A stretch of DNA of 45,476 bases from contig CANQDR010000018.1 in NCBI GenBank assembly GCA_947593615.1, positions 1-45,476 on the forward strand, in the 5' to 3' direction. The notes below the pieces were generated by a model, which was given only the letters and a program-made list of their open reading frames with translations, was not told the origin of the DNA and ran no database searches. The stretch's first letter is position 1. The number at the start of each line of letters is the position of its first letter. Origin of the DNA: an uncultured Clostridia bacterium (GTDB lineage Bacteria; Bacillota; Clostridia; Oscillospirales; Acutalibacteraceae). Positions 7,359 to 16,601 of this stretch are shown one piece after another. A program made the position numbers and the translations under genes.

Positions 7359-9529
7359 CAGAGATGAAGCACCCTTTCTTTTATTTCCTGAGTTCTTCCC
7401 TGATTCCAGAACTGCGTGCCTATATAACCGCAGGTTCGTCTTGCAACATTCATCTTATCCTGGTCATGATTATGACACTTCGGACATTCCCACAAAAGCT
7501 TTCCGTCCTCTTCAATAATTTGAATTTCTCCGTCATATCCGCACACCTGGCAATAATCGCTCTTGGTGTTAAGCTCTGCATACATGATATTGTCATATAT
7601 AAACTTAATGACCTGAAGCACGGCAGGAATATTATTCTGCATATTCGGAACTTCAACATAGCTTATTGCACCGCCCGGTGAAAGAGCCTGAAATTCCGAT
7701 TCAAGTTTTAATTTATCGAACGCATTTATTTCTTCTGAAACATGAACATGATAACTGTTTGTGATATAATTTTTATCAGTAACTCCCTTAATTATGCCAA
7801 AACGCTTTTGCAGACATTTTGCAAACTTATATGTGGTGCTTTCAAGGGGAGTTCCGTAAATACTGTAATCAATATTTTCTTCTTTTTTCCACTTAGCACA
7901 GTAGTCATTAAGTTTCTGCATTATCTGCAAGCCAAGCTCCTTGCCCTCTTTTTCGGTGAGCTTTTTGCCGTTAAGGCTGTAAACACATTCCCAAAGACCT
8001 GCATAGCCGAGAGAAATGGTTGAATAGCCTCCGTGGAGAAGCTTGTCAATTGTTTCGCCCTTTTTAAGTCTTGCAAGTGCTCCGTACTGCCAAAGAATAG
8101 GAGCGGCGTCAGATAACGTGCCGGTAAGTCTTTCGTGGCGGCACTGCAGGGCACGGTGACATAACTCCATACGTTCATCAAAGATTTTCCAGAACTTATC
8201 CATATCTCTGTTTGCGCTGAGTCCGATGTCAACAAGATTAACTGTTACAACACCCTGATTAAAACGTCCGTAGTATTTTGGATTGCCGTTTTCATCCACA
8301 TACGGAGTAAGGAAACTGCGGCATCCCATACACGTATAGCAATGGCCCTCACCGTTTTTGTCAATCTTATTTTGAAGCATAACCTTTTCGGAAATATAAT
8401 CAGGTACCATTCTCTTTGCCGTACATTTTGCTGCAAGCTCGGTAAGATACCAGTATTTGCTGTCCTCAGTTATATTGTCTTCTTCAAGTACATATATGAG
8501 CTTCGGAAACGCAGGTGTAATCCACACTCCGTCTTCATTTTTTACTCCCTTATGACGCTGTTTGAGAGTTTCCTCTATTATCAGGGCAAGGTCTTTCTTC
8601 TCCTGCTCGTTTCTGGCCTCGTTAAGATACATAAACACGGTTACAAACGGAGCCTGACCGTTAGTAGTAAGAAGTGTTACCACCTGATATTGAATAGTCT
8701 GAACGCCTTTGTTTACTTCATTGCGCAGGCGCTGTTCAATGATGTTGTTTATCTTATCCTCGGAAACATCACAGCCGAGTTCTTCAATCTCAGCAAGTGT
8801 TTCTCTGCGGATCTTTTCTCTTGAAATCTGTACAAACGGTGCAAGATGAGCAAGGCTTATGCTCTGTCCGCCGTACTGATTGCTTGCAACCTGTGCTATA
8901 ATCTGAGTAGCAATATTACAGGCTGTTGAAAAGCTGTGAGGTTTTTCGATCAAAGTATCGCTTATAACGGTTCCGTTCTGGAGCATATCATCAAGGTCTA
9001 CAAGGTCGCAGTTATGCATATGCTGTGCAAAGTAATCGGAATCGTGGAAATGAATTATTCCCTGCTTGTCTGCTTCAACAATATCAGGAGGCAGTAACAT
9101 TCTGCGTGTAAGGTCACGGCTGACCTCGCCTGCCATATAGTCACGCTGAACGCTGTTGACTGTGGGATTTTTATTTGAATTTTCCTGCTTTACCTCTTCG
9201 TTGTTGCACTCAATAAGAGAAAGAATACGGTTGTCGGTTGTATTTGCCTTACGAATCAAAGAGCGGTTATAGCGGTAACGCACATAACGTCTTGCAAGCT
9301 CAAAAGCACCCTTTGCCATAAGCTGGTCTTCAACCATATCCTGAATTTCCTCTACTGATACTGCCCTTTTCATTTTATTACATTTATATTCAACATAATC
9401 TGCAATATCATTGATCTGCTCTTCGGTAAGAAAAGGCTTTTCCGATGAGTTATTAGCTTTTTTTACCGCATTAATAATTTTTTCAATGTTAAAGTTTTCT
9501 TCCGAGCCGTTTCTCTTAATTATTTTCAT
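7358..9529 (-). CDS. nrdD: Anaerobic (class III) ribonucleoside-triphosphate reductase
   Basis: 723 aa. It has an N-terminal ATP-cone (MKIIKRNGSEENFNIEKI, about residues 1-95) for allosteric control, the large barrel domain, a zinc site made of CQVCGYDG and CPKCHNHD, and the glycyl-radical motif RRTCGYIG with the radical Gly at about residue 701. It reduces NTPs to dNTPs without oxygen, as expected for a strict anaerobe. SD GGGAGG precedes ATG 9529. Upstream, the minus strand has TTGTTG-N17-TAAAAT and a NrdR-like box, so repression by NrdR (not in this window) is likely. Nothing is missing. Confidence 0.96.
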   Translation of the reverse strand: MKIIKRNGSEENFNIEKIINAVKKANNSSEKPFLTEEQINDIADYVEYKCNKMKRAVSVEEIQDMVEDQLMAKGAFELARRYVRYRYNRSLIRKANTTDNRILSLIECNNEEVKQENSNKNPTVNSVQRDYMAGEVSRDLTRRMLLPPDIVEADKQGIIHFHDSDYFAQHMHNCDLVDLDDMLQNGTVISDTLIEKPHSFSTACNIATQIIAQVASNQYGGQSISLAHLAPFVQISREKIRRETLAEIEELGCDVSEDKINNIIEQRLRNEVNKGVQTIQYQVVTLLTTNGQAPFVTVFMYLNEARNEQEKKDLALIIEETLKQRHKGVKNEDGVWITPAFPKLIYVLEEDNITEDSKYWYLTELAAKCTAKRMVPDYISEKVMLQNKIDKNGEGHCYTCMGCRSFLTPYVDENGNPKYYGRFNQGVVTVNLVDIGLSANRDMDKFWKIFDERMELCHRALQCRHERLTGTLSDAAPILWQYGALARLKKGETIDKLLHGGYSTISLGYAGLWECVYSLNGKKLTEKEGKELGLQIMQKLNDYCAKWKKEENIDYSIYGTPLESTTYKFAKCLQKRFGIIKGVTDKNYITNSYHVHVSEEINAFDKLKLESEFQALSPGGAISYVEVPNMQNNIPAVLQVIKFIYDNIMYAELNTKSDYCQVCGYDGEIQIIEEDGKLLWECPKCHNHDQDKMNVARRTCGYIGTQFWNQGRTQEIKERVLHL

Positions 9530-9585
9530 ATAAATTCCTCCCTTTTAAACTAATTTTCATTGCGAAACATATTATACATCAAATA

Positions 9586-9614
9586 ATTTTAATATTCTGT
9601 TGCACCGGCAACAA
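9586..9614 (-). promoter_or_regulatory. Probable nrdDG promoter
   Basis: On the minus strand TTGTTG (9614-9609), 17-nt spacer, TAAAAT (9591-9586). The -35 box is one half of the palindrome at 9609-9622. A second TATAAT at 9576-9571 lacks a good -35 box. Confidence 0.5.
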
Positions 9615-9628
9615 ATTTGTTGTATAAT
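9600..9628 (+). promoter_or_regulatory. Promoter of the Crp/Fnr-type regulator, with an internal palindrome
   Basis: TTGCAC (9600-9605), 17-nt spacer, TATAAT (9623-9628). The spacer holds the perfect 14-bp palindrome CAACAAATTTGTTG (9609-9622), which also covers the -35 box of the divergent nrdD promoter. It is a candidate operator for the adjacent Crp/Fnr protein. Confidence 0.7.
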
Positions 9629-9643
9629 AACAATATATAGTGT
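9628..9643 (-). promoter_or_regulatory. NrdR-like box
   Basis: The minus strand reads ACACTATATATTGTTA, matching 14 of 16 positions of the NrdR consensus acaCwAtATaTwGtgt. It is 14 bp upstream of the nrdD -35 box and overlaps the expected start of transcription of the divergent regulator. I did not find the usual second tandem box at about 31 bp. Confidence 0.6.
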
Positions 9644-9680
9644 TAGTCTTAAAAATAAAACACATTATGGAGTGGTTGTA

Positions 9681-10310
9681 ATGAATGAATTTTTAATCGA
9701 ATCAAGGCTCTCCAACGCAGAAATAATCGGAATAAAAGAGTGTTTTGCACCTGTATCAAGAGAGTATGGACGCGGCGAAGTTATTACAATATGTTCACCG
9801 GAAGATGACACAATTGGAATAATTACAAGCGGCACGGCATACCTGTCAACAATCAATACCGAGGAGCAGAGAAGAATACTCGATTACTATCAAAAGGGAT
9901 GCGTGTTCGGCAAACATTTTCTTCCGGATACCGAAGACAAGCTGTTTTATATAATGGCAAAAACAAAATGCTCGGTTGATTTTATAAAATACAAAAAGTT
10001 TATAACGTGCTGTCACAATAACTGTGCAAAGCATGTAGCAATGATCGACCATCTGATTATGGTGACGGCAAGAAAATCGCTTATACATATTGATATTCTC
10101 GGACAGCGCACCCTGAGAAGCAAGCTGATGTCCTTTTTTGAATATCTTAAAGAACAGGATGGCAGCAATACATTTTATTTACCTTTGCCGCTTTCCGATC
10201 TTGCAGATTATCTGGCAGTTGACAGAAGCGCAATGATGAGGGAAATAAAAAAACTCAACGATGAAAAAATAATTATTTCCGAAAAGGGCAAAATCACTTT
10301 GCTGCGATGA
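9681..10310 (+). CDS. Crp/Fnr-family transcriptional regulator
   Basis: 209 aa: N-terminal cyclic-nucleotide-binding-like beta barrel (about 15-125), dimerisation helix, then a C-terminal winged HTH (LPLSDLADYLAVDRSAMMREIKKL, about 165-195). No FNR-type Cys cluster is evident at the N terminus; Cys pairs sit at ITCCHNNC instead. ATG 9681 is chosen for SD GGAGTGG; an in-frame upstream extension lacks one. Divergent placement and a shared palindrome suggest it controls itself and perhaps nrdDG. The ligand is unknown. Confidence 0.85.
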   Translation: MNEFLIESRLSNAEIIGIKECFAPVSREYGRGEVITICSPEDDTIGIITSGTAYLSTINTEEQRRILDYYQKGCVFGKHFLPDTEDKLFYIMAKTKCSVDFIKYKKFITCCHNNCAKHVAMIDHLIMVTARKSLIHIDILGQRTLRSKLMSFFEYLKEQDGSNTFYLPLPLSDLADYLAVDRSAMMREIKKLNDEKIIISEKGKITLLR

Positions 10311-10367
10311 AGTGACGTCCTAAATATATAGATTATATAAAATAATTTAAAACACAAAACATAAAAC

Positions 10368-10431
10368 TCCTCCTGCTTAGGGGCGTATCTGAAAATATCC
10401 GACGCGCCTCAAAACAGGAGGAAATTTTTTA
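10368..10431. terminator. Bidirectional terminator between convergent genes
   Basis: TCCTCCTG (10368-10375) pairs with CAGGAGGA (10415-10422), followed by TTTTTT on the plus strand; the minus side is also T-rich. A nested GGGGCGT/ACGCGCC pairing lies inside. It serves the regulator gene and the leftward ptsI. Confidence 0.65.
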
Positions 10432-10462
10432 TTAAAATTATTAAACAGAAAAAAACAGAAAA

Positions 10463-12163
10463 TCAAATAACTGTTTTAAGATAATCACAAATTTCTTTTT
10501 CCGTGTTCATTGACATGACCCTTTCAGCAACCTTATCGGCTTCCGTCTTTGTCCAAGTGGAAATAATTTTCCGCACTCTTAGAACAGAAGGAGCAGAAAC
10601 GCTGAACTCAGTAAGTCCGAATGAAATCAGCAATGGAATAATCATACTGTTTGCTGCGGCTTCACCGCACATTCCGACAGGAATATTATTTTTTACGCCG
10701 CAGTCAATAATATTTTTAATCAGGCGTAAAACACTCGGCTGGAGTGCCGAATAAAGATACGACACATCGCTGTTGCCTCTGTCGCAGGCCATAGTGTATC
10801 CGGTTAGGTCATTTGTACCTATGCTGAAAAAGTCCGATTCTTTTGCAAGAATGTCAGCAATGACCGCAGCAGACGAGGTTTCCATCATCACGCCGATTTT
10901 TATATTTTCATTAAAATTAATTTTGTTTTCTCTCAGTTCTTCCTTAACCTTTTCAACAAGCTCTTTTCCTGCTCTCAGCTCGTCAACACAGGTAATTAAC
11001 GGAAACATAATTCTTATATCTCCGAACGCGCTTGCTCTGAGAATTGCCCTTATCTGTGTTTTAAATAGCTCGCGGTTATCAAGGCAGTATCTTATTGCTC
11101 TGTATCCCATAAACGGATTTTCTTCTTTTTTCAGTCCAAGATAAGGTAGATCCTTATCTCCTCCTACATCAAGTGTTCTGATTATAACAGGCTTGCCTTT
11201 TAGTATGAGAACAGCTTTTTTATATGCCTCAAATTGTTCATCTTCAGTCGGAACAGAGTTTCTGTCCATAAACAAAAATTCAGTTCTGAAAAGTCCGACT
11301 CCTTCGCCGTCAAATTCCATTGCGCTTATTGCGTCGTCGGGATTTCCGATATTACAAAAAAGCTCGTATTCTTCACCGCTTGCAGACAAGGTTTTCTTAC
11401 CTCTGTAATTTTCAAGCTCACGGCGATCTCTGAGAAAAGCATTGCGCTTTTGTGTGTATTGCTCAATCTGCGATTCTTCGGGAGAAGCAATTACAATTCC
11501 TTCATTTCCGTCAACAATGACCTGCTCTCCTGCGGAAAGCTTTTTTGCCACGCCGTCCACACTGAGTACGGCGGGAATTTCAAGCGCCCTTGCAAGAATT
11601 GCTGAATGAGAGGTCTTTCCGCCTGTTTCGGTAACTATTCCCACAATGTTTTCCTTATTTATTCCTGCCGTCATTGACGGGGTAAGCTCTTTTGCAACAA
11701 TTACGGTTCCCTTTGGAGCCGCGCTTATTTTGACCTCGTTTACTCCGAGGAGTATGCTTAGCACACTTGTTTTTATGTCTTTCACGTCAGACGCGCGCTG
11801 TTTTGTAAGCTCATCGTCTGCCGCAGAAAACATTGTGATAAACATATCGCACATATGCTCCAAAGCGGCTTCCGCACACTGACCGTCTGAAATAAGCTTT
11901 TCTATTTCACCGCACATATAAGGATCTCTCATTATCTGAATATGACCCTCAAGGATTTCCGCCTCTTTATCTCCGGTAGATTTTCTTAATGCCTCAGCCT
12001 GAGCAGTTGTATTGTCGCAGAAAATTTTCACGGCATTTTTAAATCTTTGAGATTCCGCATCTGTATCGGTTATCGTCTTTGGAGTATAGTCAAGCGAATG
12101 TTCCTCAATTATCATTGCTCTGCCAATTCCTATTCCATCAGATGCAGCGGTTCCGTTTAACAT
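10463..12163 (-). CDS. ptsI: PTS enzyme I (phosphoenolpyruvate-protein phosphotransferase)
   Basis: 566 aa, the usual enzyme I length. It takes phosphate from PEP and passes it to HPr in the cytosol. The active His lies in GGKTSHSAILAR near residue 188; the PEP-binding barrel carries EFLFMDR and the C-terminal GMCGEAA signature Cys. ATG 12163 is chosen because GAGGTGA lies five bases upstream; a GTG at 12172 is in frame but overlaps that SD. It is last in the fructose PTS operon, 89 bp after ptsH. Confidence 0.95.
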   Translation of the reverse strand: MLNGTAASDGIGIGRAMIIEEHSLDYTPKTITDTDAESQRFKNAVKIFCDNTTAQAEALRKSTGDKEAEILEGHIQIMRDPYMCGEIEKLISDGQCAEAALEHMCDMFITMFSAADDELTKQRASDVKDIKTSVLSILLGVNEVKISAAPKGTVIVAKELTPSMTAGINKENIVGIVTETGGKTSHSAILARALEIPAVLSVDGVAKKLSAGEQVIVDGNEGIVIASPEESQIEQYTQKRNAFLRDRRELENYRGKKTLSASGEEYELFCNIGNPDDAISAMEFDGEGVGLFRTEFLFMDRNSVPTEDEQFEAYKKAVLILKGKPVIIRTLDVGGDKDLPYLGLKKEENPFMGYRAIRYCLDNRELFKTQIRAILRASAFGDIRIMFPLITCVDELRAGKELVEKVKEELRENKINFNENIKIGVMMETSSAAVIADILAKESDFFSIGTNDLTGYTMACDRGNSDVSYLYSALQPSVLRLIKNIIDCGVKNNIPVGMCGEAAANSMIIPLLISFGLTEFSVSAPSVLRVRKIISTWTKTEADKVAERVMSMNTEKEICDYLKTVI

Positions 12164-12252
12164 TCTCGTCACCTCGATATAAACATAATCTCTAATCTTA
12201 CAGCCGATATTTTTTCAATTTTTAAATTAAAGACAGGTATAACTGTCAGACA

Positions 12253-12516
12253 TTATTCACCAAGACCGCTTTCAATAAGCTGTACCGCTTCTTCAAGCGC
12301 TTCTTTTTCGTCTGCGCCGTCGCATACCAATTCAATTTCACTTCCGCATTTGATGCACGCCGCAACAATGTTCAGCAGACTTTTTGCGTTATAATCATTG
12401 CCATTGAATTTAATTGTAACATTGCAGGAATATTTTCCCATAGCCGTCGCAAAAACAGATGCCGGACGCATATGAAAACCTTGTGCATTTGTGAGTGTAA
12501 GCTGTTTTGATACCAT
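12253..12516 (-). CDS. ptsH: PTS phosphocarrier protein HPr
   Basis: 87 aa. GFHMRPAS places the catalytic His at residue 15 and Arg at 17; NAKSLLN places the regulatory Ser at 46, so control by HPr kinase and CcpA is possible. Residue 16 is Met rather than the common Ala. It accepts phosphate from enzyme I and gives it to the EIIA domain of FruA, encoded just upstream. A good SD precedes ATG 12516. Confidence 0.95.
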   Translation of the reverse strand: MVSKQLTLTNAQGFHMRPASVFATAMGKYSCNVTIKFNGNDYNAKSLLNIVAACIKCGSEIELVCDGADEKEALEEAVQLIESGLGE

Positions 12517-12612
12517 TGTAAATTCTCCTTTTTATTATATTTGCAGACTGCGCAACAGGCTGCAAAATTTAAGTTTTTGGAATAGCCGTATTTTTCTGAC
12601 AGCTTTATTATA

Positions 12613-14595
12613 TTATTTGACTTTTTCAGAATCAATAGGTTTTTTAAATACTGCAAGAAGCAGCATACCTGCTACTGCACCTGCTAAAAGTGCAAGCAGA
12701 TACATAAGAGGATTGCCTATCGTAGCAACTACGAATATACCTCCGTGAGGGGCCATAAGCGTACAGCCAAACAGCCACGAAAGGCCGCCTGCAACTGCCG
12801 CGCCGATTGCGCATGCAGGAATAACCTTCAGCGGATATGATGCGGCGTAAGGAATTGCGCCCTCTGTAACGAACGAAAATCCCATAATATAGTTTACCAC
12901 ACCGTTTTTGCGTTCGTCCTCTGTCCATCTGTTTTTAAAGAATGATGTTGAAAGTGCAATTGCAAGAGGAGGTACCATACCGCCAACCATAACGGAAGCC
13001 ATTACCTGATAACAAACAGTCTGAACAGACGGATCAGTTACCGTTGCCGCTGTAGTGAGCATACCTGTACCGAATACATAGGCGGCTTTATTAAACGGTC
13101 CGCCCATATCAATTGACATCATTGCACCGAGAATACATCCGAGCAATATTCCCAAATCGTTTGCGCTGAGCCATGTAAGACCGTTGTTAAGTCCTGTGTT
13201 AATCATACCCATAAACGGATTGACCGCACACATCAAAAGACCTATAAGTCCAAGGCCTGCAAGCGGATAAATAAGAACCGGCTTAATGCCCTCAAGTGAA
13301 TTCGGCAGTCTGTCGCAGATTTTCTCTATAAGAAGCATTAAGTAGCCTCCTGCAAAGCCTGCAAACAGTGCGCCGAGAAAACCCGACGGAACGGTTGATA
13401 CTGCGGCAGGGTCTGCAAATGTTGCACCGTTTGACGCAAGCAAGCCGCCTACAAACCCCACAAGCAATCCGGGACGGTCTGCAATTGACATAGCAATGAA
13501 GCCTGCGAGTATCGGAAGCATAAAGTTAAATGCAAAACCTCCGATAGTCTTAAACCAAGCCGCAACAGGTGTGACTGTACCGAATGCGCTGTTGCCCTCA
13601 GCCGAAACTCCGCTTGCCGCGTCAATTAGGAACGCAATAGCAATAAATATTCCGCCCGCTACAACGAACGGGAGCATATGTGATACACCGTTCATAAGGT
13701 GCTTGTAAATCTGCCGTCCAAAGCTTTCGTTTCCCCCGCCGTATGAAGAATCCGTCGCTTCTTTATGACTTGAGTGATATATCGGTGCTTCGCCGTTTAT
13801 AATTTTATTAATAAGCTCTTCGGGCTTATTTATGCCGTCAGCAACCTTTGTGGAATAAACAGGCTTTCCGTCAAAGCGTGCAGTTTCAACGCTTTTGTCC
13901 GCGGCAATAATAATGCCGTCGCAGTTTGCAATTTCCTCTGCGGTAAGAACATTTTTTGCGCCGCCAGAGCCGTTTGTTTCCGCCTTTACGGCAATGCCCA
14001 TTTTTTCTCCTGCTTTAACAAGAGCTTCGGCAGCCATATATGTGTGCGCAATGCCCGTAGGGCATGCAGTAACAGCAAGAACTCTGAAGCCTTTCTTTTC
14101 AGCGGTTTTCTCCGTTGCTTCTGCGGCTTCCTCAGGGAATTTTTCAGTTTCCTTTGTATCTATAATTTCAAGAAACTCATCGGCTGTTTTTGCCGTTTTC
14201 AGCTTTGCGGTAAAATCTTCGTCCATAAGCATCTGCATAAGCCTTGCAAGCACTTCAAGATGTACATCTCCGTCTGTTGTTGCAGCAATCATAAAGATAA
14301 GAGTACAGGGCTTTCCGTCAGCAGCACCGTAATCCACGCCGTTTGGCACTGTTATTGCAGTAAGGGCAGGAGCCTTTACAGCCTCGCTCTTTGCGTGCGG
14401 AATGGCAACCTCCATTCCCACCGCAGTTGAGCCCATATCTTCTCTTGCAAAAATACCCTTTTTGTATGCGTCAACGTCATTAAGGTTTCCGCATTTTTCG
14501 TGAAGAGAAACGAGTTTATCTATAGCGTTGCTCTTATCGGATACCTCTACATTAAGAGCAATGCTGTTTTTATTGAGTAAATCCGTAATACGCAT
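12613..14595 (-). CDS. fruA: Fructose-specific PTS permease, EIIABC fusion
   Basis: 660 aa with domains in the order EIIA-EIIB-EIIC. EIIA (about 1-145) carries phospho-His 67 in IPHAKSEAV. EIIB (about 170-270) carries the phospho-Cys in VTACPTGIAHTYMAAEAL. EIIC (about 300-655) has around ten membrane segments and the GGPFNKAAY and PHGGIFV motifs of fructose/mannitol permeases. It imports fructose as fructose 1-phosphate, which the neighbouring FruK phosphorylates. SD AAAGGAGA precedes ATG 14595; the gene follows fruK by 17 bp. Confidence 0.94.
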   Translation of the reverse strand: MRITDLLNKNSIALNVEVSDKSNAIDKLVSLHEKCGNLNDVDAYKKGIFAREDMGSTAVGMEVAIPHAKSEAVKAPALTAITVPNGVDYGAADGKPCTLIFMIAATTDGDVHLEVLARLMQMLMDEDFTAKLKTAKTADEFLEIIDTKETEKFPEEAAEATEKTAEKKGFRVLAVTACPTGIAHTYMAAEALVKAGEKMGIAVKAETNGSGGAKNVLTAEEIANCDGIIIAADKSVETARFDGKPVYSTKVADGINKPEELINKIINGEAPIYHSSHKEATDSSYGGGNESFGRQIYKHLMNGVSHMLPFVVAGGIFIAIAFLIDAASGVSAEGNSAFGTVTPVAAWFKTIGGFAFNFMLPILAGFIAMSIADRPGLLVGFVGGLLASNGATFADPAAVSTVPSGFLGALFAGFAGGYLMLLIEKICDRLPNSLEGIKPVLIYPLAGLGLIGLLMCAVNPFMGMINTGLNNGLTWLSANDLGILLGCILGAMMSIDMGGPFNKAAYVFGTGMLTTAATVTDPSVQTVCYQVMASVMVGGMVPPLAIALSTSFFKNRWTEDERKNGVVNYIMGFSFVTEGAIPYAASYPLKVIPACAIGAAVAGGLSWLFGCTLMAPHGGIFVVATIGNPLMYLLALLAGAVAGMLLLAVFKKPIDSEKVK

Positions 14596-14612
14596 GAGTT
14601 TGTCTCCTTTTG

Positions 14613-15518
14613 TCAGCTGAATTTTTCGAGCAATTCAGCTATTTTTTCTTTTGTGGCAAGTCCGCTGAGAAATGCTGTGGCATTTCCGCACGCACTTCCT
14701 AATTTGAGTGCATAAGAATAGCTGTGATTTTTTTCATATCCTGCGATAAAGCCTGCTACCATTGAGTCTCCTGATCCCACGGTATTGACGGCTTTTCCTT
14801 TTATTGTGCCTGCTTTGTGTTTTTCCCCGAATTCGTCAATGAGCATTGCGCCGTCTTTTCCAAGCGAGATAAGAACATTCTGCGCACCCATTTTCTGTAA
14901 TTCTTTTGCGTATTTTTCAACCATATCCTCAGACTCAATCTGAATTTCGAAAATTTCCGAAAGCTCCTGCCTGTTTGGCTTAATTAGAAACGGTCTGTAT
15001 TTCAGCGAATTTATAAGAAGCTTTTTCGTTGCGTCAACAACTATTCTTACATTTTTTCCTTTTATTCTGTTCAGGATCCTTTCATAAACGTCATCGGGCA
15101 TTGTGCTTGGCACATTTCCTGCAATAACAATAGTATCGCCGTCGGTAATTCTGTCAAACTTTGAAAGCATTCTTTCAAGCTCGCTGTCCTCTATGTGGGG
15201 ACCCTGGCAATTAATTTCGGTTTCCTCTTCTGCTTTGATTTTTATATTAATTCGTGAAATTCCCTTTCTGAGCTTAATAAAATCGGTAATGATTTTATCG
15301 TTTCGTATTCCCTTTTCAATTGCTTCACCCGTAAAGCCTGCCACAAATCCGAAGGCTGTGCTTTCAAGGTCAAGCTCTGCAAGAACACAGGATACATTTA
15401 TTCCCTTGCCGCCAAAATAATACTCCTCGCTTACGGTTCTGTTTGTAATGCCTGTTTTAAGCGTCTCAAGCCGTACTATATAGTCAATTGAGGGGTTTAA
15501 TGTAACTGTGTAAATCAC
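14613..15518 (-). CDS. fruK: 1-phosphofructokinase (PfkB family)
   Basis: 301 aa. N-terminal NPSIDYIV and GGKGINVSCVLAELD, and the C-terminal PfkB signature VNTVGSGDSMVAGFIAGYE with the catalytic Asp. It converts fructose 1-phosphate to fructose 1,6-bisphosphate. The start is GTG at 15518 with SD GGAGGTGA; this GTG overlaps the fruR stop (GTGA), indicating translational coupling. Confidence 0.93.
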   Translation of the reverse strand: MIYTVTLNPSIDYIVRLETLKTGITNRTVSEEYYFGGKGINVSCVLAELDLESTAFGFVAGFTGEAIEKGIRNDKIITDFIKLRKGISRINIKIKAEEETEINCQGPHIEDSELERMLSKFDRITDGDTIVIAGNVPSTMPDDVYERILNRIKGKNVRIVVDATKKLLINSLKYRPFLIKPNRQELSEIFEIQIESEDMVEKYAKELQKMGAQNVLISLGKDGAMLIDEFGEKHKAGTIKGKAVNTVGSGDSMVAGFIAGYEKNHSYSYALKLGSACGNATAFLSGLATKEKIAELLEKFS

Positions 15519-16264
15519 TTCATCACCTCCTTTATTACGGTTTCATCAGCAAATTTACCATCCGGCAAAGAATCTGTAATTATGCAACATTTCTTCAATG
15601 AAGAAAATGATACCGGAAAAACACGTTTGAATTTTGTATGGTCTGCAAGCACAAAGGCCATATAACTTTTTTCAATTGCCATCTCCTTAACCAAAGCTTC
15701 TTCAATGTCGGGTGTTGTAAAACCTGCTTGAATATCAATTCCGTTTGTACCAATAAAAGCTTTTGTAAAATTAAAGTTTTTTATACTTCTTATTCCCTCA
15801 GCACCAACGACTGCTTCAGTAACAGGTTTAATTCTGCCGCCGACTATATAAGCGTTAATACCTTTATGAATAAGCTTTCGCGCATGGGTTATCCCGTTGG
15901 TAACATAAGTAGCTTTGTCGTTGCTTATGTAATCAACAAGATGAGAGGTAGTTGTTCCCGCATCAATATACACAAAATCGTTATCGTTAATCAACGGGGC
16001 TGCGTAAGCAGCAATAGCCTTTTTTTCTTCAATCATCAAAACTTCTCTGCTGTTTACCGTATCCTCTAATACTCCAGAGGACTGTTTAATTGAGGTAGCT
16101 CCTCCGAATACCTTTTTAAGTTTTCCCATCTCGTCAAGAGTTATAAGATCGCGCCTGATAGTTGATTCCGAAGTATTTAAAATTTTGGTTAATTCAGAAA
16201 CAGTTATTGCACTTTTCTCGTTAAGTATATTTAAAATCATCTGATATCTTTCCTGAGTTAGCAT
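15515..16264 (-). CDS. fruR: DeoR-family regulator of the fructose operon
   Basis: 249 aa. N-terminal winged HTH (ERYQMILNILNEKSAITVSE, ILNTSESTIRRDLITLDE) and a C-terminal sugar-phosphate sensor domain (DAGTTTSHLVDYI, VGGRIKPVTEAVVG, ADHTKFKRVFPVSF) typical of DeoR/FruR. The likely inducer is fructose 1-phosphate. ATG 16264 is chosen for SD AAGGTGG. It is the first gene of the operon and probably autorepresses: candidate operators overlap its promoter. Confidence 0.9.
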   Translation of the reverse strand: MLTQERYQMILNILNEKSAITVSELTKILNTSESTIRRDLITLDEMGKLKKVFGGATSIKQSSGVLEDTVNSREVLMIEEKKAIAAYAAPLINDNDFVYIDAGTTTSHLVDYISNDKATYVTNGITHARKLIHKGINAYIVGGRIKPVTEAVVGAEGIRSIKNFNFTKAFIGTNGIDIQAGFTTPDIEEALVKEMAIEKSYMAFVLADHTKFKRVFPVSFSSLKKCCIITDSLPDGKFADETVIKEVMK

Positions 16265-16285
16265 TTTCAGCCACCTTTCGATTTT

Positions 16286-16338
16286 ATTATAACACATAAA
16301 TCTTCAAAGTCAATCATTTTCATTTAAAAATCTTCAAA
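16286..16338 (-). promoter_or_regulatory. Fructose operon promoter with repeated candidate FruR operators
   Basis: On the minus strand TTGACT (16313-16308), 16-nt spacer, TATAAT (16291-16286). The 11-mer AAATCTTCAAA occurs at 16298-16308 (inside the spacer) and again at 16328-16338, 30 bp apart; a diverged copy AATTACTTCAAA lies at 16421-16432. Spacing near three helical turns fits cooperative repressor binding. The assignment to FruR is inference. Confidence 0.65.
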
Positions 16339-16530
16339 ATATTTTAAACTTTTTTAAAATTTATATATTATATAGACAAATTATAATATTTTACTGCACT
16401 TTTAAATATCTAATCGTTCAAATTACTTCAAACTGTTTCACTTATATTATATTATTAATTCATTCATAATATCATTTGCAAAAAAATGATTATTATAATA
16501 AGTTTATTATAATTTGTACTAATTGCACAG

Positions 16531-16565
16531 TACGGCGCAAAATGAAAATATCATTCTGCGCCGTA
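16531..16565 (-). terminator. Hairpin downstream of mutS2
   Basis: TACGGCGCA (16531-16539) pairs with TGCGCCGTA (16557-16565), with inner ATGA/TCAT. There is no strong T-run, so termination may be partial. It separates mutS2 from the fru promoter. The rest of the 16314-16601 gap is AT-rich and holds only the diverged repeat at 16421. Confidence 0.5.
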
Positions 16566-16601
16566 AAGCTAATATATTTAAGTCTGTATTCTTCTGACAT
16601 T

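Noticed and set aside
13774..14430. Long plus-strand open frames opposite fruA
   Set aside because: Antisense shadows of a clear EIIABC gene, Cys/Phe-rich, without SD or recognisable domains.
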